Positions 53,563-58,202 of a DNA stretch of 58,202 nucleotides are shown one piece after another. The stretch comes from Fragilaria crotonensis (lineage: Eukaryota; Bacillariophyta; Fragilariophyceae; Fragilariales; Fragilariaceae). The notes under the pieces were generated by a model, which did not search any database, had not been told where the DNA came from, and was given only the letters and a program-made list of their open reading frames with translations. The stretch spans positions 1-58,202 of the forward strand of contig JAKSYS010000388.1 of NCBI GenBank assembly GCA_022925895.1, in the 5' to 3' direction. Both the position numbers and the translations under genes were made by a program. How positions within the stretch are numbered: position 1 is the first letter of the stretch; each line of letters starts with the position of its first letter.

Positions 53563-55053
53563 GTGGCAGCGTATCAGTCGTCGGCGAGGCGCGAGCTGCC
53601 ACCAACTAGCGATCGAAACATATCCTCCTTGCGAAATACAACCACTCACTTTGCCCGCTGCGAACTCGACTCACATGCCGACACGTGCGCACTGGGCAGA
53701 AATTTTATTCCATTATCTTTTACAGGTCGGGTGTGTGACGTGACCCCGTATAATGCAGATATTTACGCACCAGAACGGAATGTGCCAATCATCAGCGGAG
53801 CGACAGCATGGACGTCACATGAAAGTGGACAGACGTACATTCTGGTAGTGAATGAGGGACTTTGGTTCGGTGACAAACTTCAAAATACCTTGCTCAATCC
53901 TAACCAATTGCGATACTCAGGTGTGAATGTCGCAGACAATCCTTTCAACACCGCAGAACCCATCTCGATCACACACGAGGATCTCACCATTCCATTATCT
54001 ATCAGCGGTACAATAATTTTCCTTGAAACTGCGACTCCGACACAATCGGAGTTGGACCATTGCCCTCACATTCACCTAACATGTGATTCAGACTGGAATC
54101 CACAGACCGTTCGGCTGGCGTCGACCCACTCTGTGGAGGCGGAAGTGATAGCCGATGTTGAACCAGGGTTAGCGCAGATATCATCAGTGTACTGCTCGCA
54201 GGCGTTGGCGGAAATGATGAATCAACAACGATACCTCGGATCAACGCAAGTTGATATCCCAGCAGCGCGCACGTTTATCTCTTCCAATCGACATCCCCAA
54301 GTGACGAGCGAGAATCTGAGTGAAAGGTGGAACATCGGGCTCCAGCAAGCAAAACAAACAATGCAGGTTACCACCCAAAAGGGAGTCCGATCGGCGATCA
54401 TGCCCCTCAGCCGGAGATATCGTACCGACTTGATGTACCAACAACGCAAACTGAGAAATCAGAAATTTTATACTGACACACTGTTCGGGAAATATAAATC
54501 TCTCACTAACAACACTTGCATACAGATATTCGCAAACGAATCCCAATTTGTGAAAGCGTATCCTATGGAAACGAAAGCGATGGCAGGGTCAGCGTTACGA
54601 CAGTTCGTGCGGGATTACGGCGTGCCCGAAAGGTTGACATCTGACGGCGCTGCGGAACAAACAGGGCCCAAGACTGAGTTCATGAAAATCGTACGTAAGT
54701 ATGACATCGATCATCATCTCAGTGAGCCTTATAGACCAAATCAGAATAGAGCGGAGTCGGTCATCCGGGAGGTGAAGCGAAGGTGGTTCAAGCATATGGT
54801 CAAGCGCAGAGTCCCAAAGCGACTGTGGGATTATGGTATTGTATGGGTGTGTGAAACGATGTCATTGACTGCGAACTCGACTTTTTCGTTAGCGGGGAGA
54901 ACGCCGATGGAGCAAGTGACCGGGAGACACCCGATATATCGGAGTATCTTGATTTTGGTTTTTACGATTGGGTTTGGTACAAAGATAATGCTGGAGTCGG
55001 GGAAAACAGCTTCGGTCGGTGGCTCGGTGTGTCTCACCGGGTTGGTAATCTAA
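53563..55053 (+). CDS. Protease and integrase of element 3, one frameshift near the end
   Basis: Follows gag by a few bases. Protease: CELDSHADTCALGRNF, an unusual active-site form (DSHADT for DSGA) typical of this diatom branch. Integrase: FYTDTLFGKYKSL, LTSDGAAEQTGPKTEF and PYRPNQNRAESVIREVKRRW carry the Asp, Asp, Glu residues, then VWVCETMSLTANSTF and GRTPMEQVTGRHP. Near 54930 one C is missing from a C run; the correct continuation (ISEYLDFGFYDWVWYKDNAG) then enters the frame of the RT gene, so the last about 40 codons of this frame are spurious. Confidence 0.92.
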   Translation: MAAYQSSARRELPPTSDRNISSLRNTTTHFARCELDSHADTCALGRNFIPLSFTGRVCDVTPYNADIYAPERNVPIISGATAWTSHESGQTYILVVNEGLWFGDKLQNTLLNPNQLRYSGVNVADNPFNTAEPISITHEDLTIPLSISGTIIFLETATPTQSELDHCPHIHLTCDSDWNPQTVRLASTHSVEAEVIADVEPGLAQISSVYCSQALAEMMNQQRYLGSTQVDIPAARTFISSNRHPQVTSENLSERWNIGLQQAKQTMQVTTQKGVRSAIMPLSRRYRTDLMYQQRKLRNQKFYTDTLFGKYKSLTNNTCIQIFANESQFVKAYPMETKAMAGSALRQFVRDYGVPERLTSDGAAEQTGPKTEFMKIVRKYDIDHHLSEPYRPNQNRAESVIREVKRRWFKHMVKRRVPKRLWDYGIVWVCETMSLTANSTFSLAGRTPMEQVTGRHPIYRSILILVFTIGFGTKIMLESGKTASVGGSVCLTGLVI

Positions 55054-57623
55054 TGTCGTATTGGATTTTGACTAACACTGGCCGAATTGTTTCGAGAACG
55101 ACTGTACAACGCGTGACCAACTTGGAACAAGGCACGGATGAAGTGAGACAGCGAATGAAGGAATTTGATGCGAACATACGTGAGTTACTGAAGGATCAGA
55201 ATCACGTCTTACAAGGCGATGGCGAGCGACAACTCCAAGATTGGGAAGAATACACCGATGACGTCGATCAGGCATTCCTCGATGATTTTGACAGTGCGGT
55301 GTCGGATGAAACAATCACAGAAGCCGATCAGGATTTTACCCCTGACATTTTTGACGACATGTATCTCAATAAAGAGATTGCGCTACCGCGAGGAGTTGGC
55401 GATGGTGAGGATGTTCATTATGGTAAAGTGACTAAACGATTGCGAGATGCAGAAGGGAGACCGATTGGAACGGCGAACGAGCATCCGTTGTTAGACACCA
55501 GGGAGTATGAAGTAGAGTTTATGGATGGGCACACTGAGGCGATTGCTGCGAATTTAATTGCTCAACACTTGTACTCACAGATTGACGACGAAGGAAACAG
55601 ACACATGCTTTTAGATGATATAATTGACCACAGAAAAGGCGTCCAAGCGATTGACAAAGAGGATGCGTTTGTGACCATGAGTAATGGCGTAAAGCGACGC
55701 AAGCAAACGACTCAGGGTTGGCAGTTATTATGTCAGTGGAAAGACGGCAGCACGAATTGGGTGAAGTTAAAAGATATGAAACAATCATACCCCGTGCAGG
55801 TCGCCGAGTACGCCATCGCAAATCGCATCGACGATGAGCCCGCGTTTGCATGGTGGGTCTCGCACGTGATAAAGAAGAGGTTGCGAGTGATCGCAAAGTT
55901 GAAATCTAAGTATTGGCAGCGCACTCATAAGTTTGGAATCAGGATACCAAAGACTGTCGAACAAGCCCTAGCGTTTGACAGAGAGAACGGCGACACGAAA
56001 TGGTGGGATGCGATATGTAAAGAAATGAAAAACGTGAGACCGGCGTGTGAAAAATGGGAACGGAAGGAAAGCGAACTACCACCTGGATTCCAGAAGATCA
56101 AATGTCATTTTATATTCGATATCAAGATGGCTGAAAACTTCAGACGTAAAGCGAGGCTCGTAGCGAATGGAAATGAAACAGATGCTCCTGCAACATTAAC
56201 GTATTCCTCGGTGGTGTCGAGGGACTCAGTGAGGATCGCATTGCTTATTGCAGCGTTGAATGAGCTTGAAGTGCTTGCATGTGACATACAAAATGCTTAT
56301 CTAACCGCTGATTGCAGGGAAAAGATTTACTTTATCGCAGGACCAGAGTTTGGATCAGAACAGGGGTCAATTATGATTATCCGAAAGGCTCTCTACGGAC
56401 TGAAGTCAAGTGGCGCAGCTTTTCGAGCGCACTTAGCGGAAACCCTGTATGATATCGGGTACAAGCCAACACGCGCTGATCCTGATGTGTGGATTCGACC
56501 GGCAACCAAAGTGAGCGGGTTTGAATATTACGAGATGGTCTTAGTATATGTCGACGACATCTTGTGCATATCGGCGGACCCGAAAGCAACTATGCACGGG
56601 ATACAAGGGACATTCAAGTTGAAGGATGATAAAATAGAGAAACCCGAGACGTATCTTGGGGCGCAGTTAAAAGAAATGAACATTGGAGGACGAATGTGTT
56701 GGACGATGAATTGCGAACAATATGTGAAGTCAGCGATTGCGAACGTTGAGGCCAAACTAAATGAATCAGGACAGCGATTACCATCTAAGTGTCTAACCCC
56801 ATTGCAATCAAACTACAGGCCGGAGCTTGACACGTCAGCAGAGCTGAAGATCGACGGCGTCAGATATTACCAAGAGTTGATTGGAGTGTTGCGTTGGGCA
56901 ATAGAGTTGGGGCGAATTGACATGGCAACTGAGGTATCAATGTTGTCCACTCACCTTGCGTTGCCTCGCGAAGGACATCTTCAACAGGTTTATCACATAT
57001 TTGGATACCTGAAGGCAAGGCCGAAACGGACGATTGCGTTTGATCCTTCGCACCCAGATATTGACGAATCCAGGTTTGTCCAGTGTGATTGGCATGATTT
57101 TTACCGAGGAGCAGCAGAATTAATTCCAGGGGACATGCCCGAAGCCAGAGGTAACGTTGTATCTACTCACTGTTTTGTCGATGCCGATCATGCAGGAAAT
57201 AAGGTGACGAGACGATCGCAATCGGGCATCCTATTGTTTGTGAACCGAGCGGTAATACTATGGTACAGTAAGCGGCAGAATACTGTCGAAACATCAACGT
57301 TTGGCAGTGAATTCGTGGCTATGAGAATCGCAGTGGAGCTGATCGAGGCGTTGAGGTACAAGTTAAGAATGTTTGGAGTTCCTATTGAAGGCCCTACGAA
57401 TGTTTTTTGTGACAATGAAGCGGTGACGAAGAATTCGATATATCCGGAATCAACGTTGGCGAAGAAACACAACGCAATCGCGTATCATCGTACGCGAGAA
57501 GCTGTTGCAGCCGGGACTATACGAGTGACTAAGGAAGATGGAAAGACCAATCTGGCGGATTTATTGACCAAACCTTTACCCCAAGTTACAAGAGATACAC
57601 TGTGCGACAAGTTTATGTATTGA
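55029..57623 (+). CDS. Reverse transcriptase and RNase H of element 3, intact
   Basis: 864 codons. N-terminal chromo-like linker region (REYEVEFMDGHTEAIAANLI; GWQLLCQWKDGSTNWVKLKD), RT: WWDAICKEMKNVRPACEKWE, KCHFIFDIKMAENFRRKARL, LACDIQNAYLTADCREKIYF, ALYGLKSSGAAFRAHLAETL, YVDDILCISAD (active site), YYQELIGVLRWAIELGRIDM; RNase H: HCFVDADHAGNKVTRRSQSG, ETSTFGSEFVAMRIAVELIE, VFCDNEAVTKNS and LADLLTKPLPQVTRDTLCDK. It lacks any lesion. The KDGSTNWV-type motif near the N-terminus resembles a chromodomain, which could guide integration to chromatin marks; this is inference. Confidence 0.95.
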   Translation: MSHRVGNLMSYWILTNTGRIVSRTTVQRVTNLEQGTDEVRQRMKEFDANIRELLKDQNHVLQGDGERQLQDWEEYTDDVDQAFLDDFDSAVSDETITEADQDFTPDIFDDMYLNKEIALPRGVGDGEDVHYGKVTKRLRDAEGRPIGTANEHPLLDTREYEVEFMDGHTEAIAANLIAQHLYSQIDDEGNRHMLLDDIIDHRKGVQAIDKEDAFVTMSNGVKRRKQTTQGWQLLCQWKDGSTNWVKLKDMKQSYPVQVAEYAIANRIDDEPAFAWWVSHVIKKRLRVIAKLKSKYWQRTHKFGIRIPKTVEQALAFDRENGDTKWWDAICKEMKNVRPACEKWERKESELPPGFQKIKCHFIFDIKMAENFRRKARLVANGNETDAPATLTYSSVVSRDSVRIALLIAALNELEVLACDIQNAYLTADCREKIYFIAGPEFGSEQGSIMIIRKALYGLKSSGAAFRAHLAETLYDIGYKPTRADPDVWIRPATKVSGFEYYEMVLVYVDDILCISADPKATMHGIQGTFKLKDDKIEKPETYLGAQLKEMNIGGRMCWTMNCEQYVKSAIANVEAKLNESGQRLPSKCLTPLQSNYRPELDTSAELKIDGVRYYQELIGVLRWAIELGRIDMATEVSMLSTHLALPREGHLQQVYHIFGYLKARPKRTIAFDPSHPDIDESRFVQCDWHDFYRGAAELIPGDMPEARGNVVSTHCFVDADHAGNKVTRRSQSGILLFVNRAVILWYSKRQNTVETSTFGSEFVAMRIAVELIEALRYKLRMFGVPIEGPTNVFCDNEAVTKNSIYPESTLAKKHNAIAYHRTREAVAAGTIRVTKEDGKTNLADLLTKPLPQVTRDTLCDKFMY

Positions 57624-57792
57624 TGATGAGCGGTGGAACAAAACAGCCAAGGTTCATCGATGATTGTATGTTACATTCACGGTTACCTCCTGGGCATGCG
57701 GAAAGCATGTGGCTTTGAATCCAGGTCGATGTTTAGTGATGCGATCATACGCTCGTTGGGACCTCGTATATGCTCGAGGGGACTGAACAAAC

Positions 57793-58011
57793 TGTGGTGC
57801 GCTAGTGGGCTAGCTACGGTTGCTGTATGTCACAGTAGCTGACTAGCCGTTTGTATGTGAGTCAGCGTAGAGACGTGTTAGCGATGGATACGATCGTTCC
57901 GAAATGCACGGAGCGTATCTTATAATTTTACGATTTACCTTGTGTTTACCTATCTTCTCTTTTATCTTCTTTTGTAAGTGTTGCACCACGGACCTCATGA
58001 CGGTATTTACA
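57793..58011 (+). repeat. 3' LTR of element 3
   Basis: One T shorter than the 5' LTR (T4 versus T5 near 57927), otherwise identical by eye. Confidence 0.9.
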
Positions 58012-58202
58012 CGATCAGTCGCCTCAAGGAGATCTGAAATTCAAAAATTATCCCTACCAGCTGCCACAGCCGTAATTTAAAGGGTTACGAATACAATTGG
58101 GTTCACCAGCTTTCGACAGTACAGTACTCGTACCTGGTGGACCGTACAGGTAGACCCACCAACCACAGTCCTTTTCCTAAAAACGAGAAATGGGATCAAC
58201 CT
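58012..58202. other. Flank of element 3
   Basis: 190 bp, no gene recognised; GTAC-type words near 58120-58150. Confidence 0.4.

Larger units (their letters stand above)
51512..58011 (+). mobile_element. 6.5-kb Ty1/Copia retrotransposon (element 3), different family
   Basis: LTRs of 220 and 219 bp (TGTGGTGCG ... TTTACA) differ by one T in a T run. Internal: 5' leader 51732-52111, gag, protease-integrase, RT-RNase H in Copia order. The protease motif ELDSHADTCALG and the RT YVDDIL motif fit the CoDi-type Copia elements of diatoms. It has no ORF-A. Only two single-base homopolymer losses break the coding sequence. I find no target duplication: AGTAC precedes the 5' LTR and CGATC follows the 3' LTR. 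Confidence 0.93.

Overview
The window looks like nuclear DNA of a pennate diatom, most like Phaeodactylum tricornutum. The evidence is short GT-AG introns of 60-95 bp, a plastid 3-oxoacyl-ACP reductase with a signal peptide followed by an AAAFAP cleavage motif (the diatom bipartite plastid signal), intergenic DNA full of short TACTGTA/GTACCAG words, and Ty1/Copia retrotransposons of the kind abundant in diatoms. The species is an inference.

Layout. (1) 1-5212: three damaged host genes (a membrane-anchored family, a short-chain dehydrogenase, a ubiquitin-like/STI1 protein), each with several one-base frameshifts or stops. (2) 5213-16873: an 11.7-kb Copia element on the minus strand, with about 590-bp LTRs and a CAGTG target duplication. 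(3) 16874-26144: a compact block of host genes: an RluA pseudouridine synthase fused to a phosphohistidine-phosphatase-like (Janus) domain, a convergent ankyrin-type gene, an Ariadne-type RBR ubiquitin ligase with ankyrin repeats and a RanBP2 zinc finger, and plastid fabG. (4) 26145-26682: a perfect 12-bp minisatellite. (5) 26741-38484: a second copy of the 11.7-kb Copia element on the plus strand, with a CCAGG target duplication. The two copies make a very large inverted repeat around block 3. (6) 38485-51500: repeat-rich DNA with two MITE-like elements, a 106-bp-arm hairpin, a mitochondrial ribosomal protein L15 gene, an uncharacterised frameshifted gene, an OTU deubiquitinase gene and a single-pass membrane protein gene. 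(7) 51512-58011: a third, smaller (6.5 kb) and different Copia element.

The most unusual content is the 11.7-kb Copia family. Before gag-pol it carries an extra coding module of about 4.4 kb (called ORF-A here) that I cannot assign to any family. Its start codon lies inside the LTR. The two copies are nearly identical except in one block of roughly 720 bp within ORF-A, where they differ strongly while the encoded residues change conservatively. The RluA-Janus fusion is the most striking host gene.

Caution on reading frames: many broken frames here come from single-base homopolymer length changes, including in a probably essential gene (mitochondrial uL15) and in very young retrotransposons. 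Residual consensus errors are at least as likely as real decay for a good part of them, so 'pseudogene' calls describe the sequence as given.
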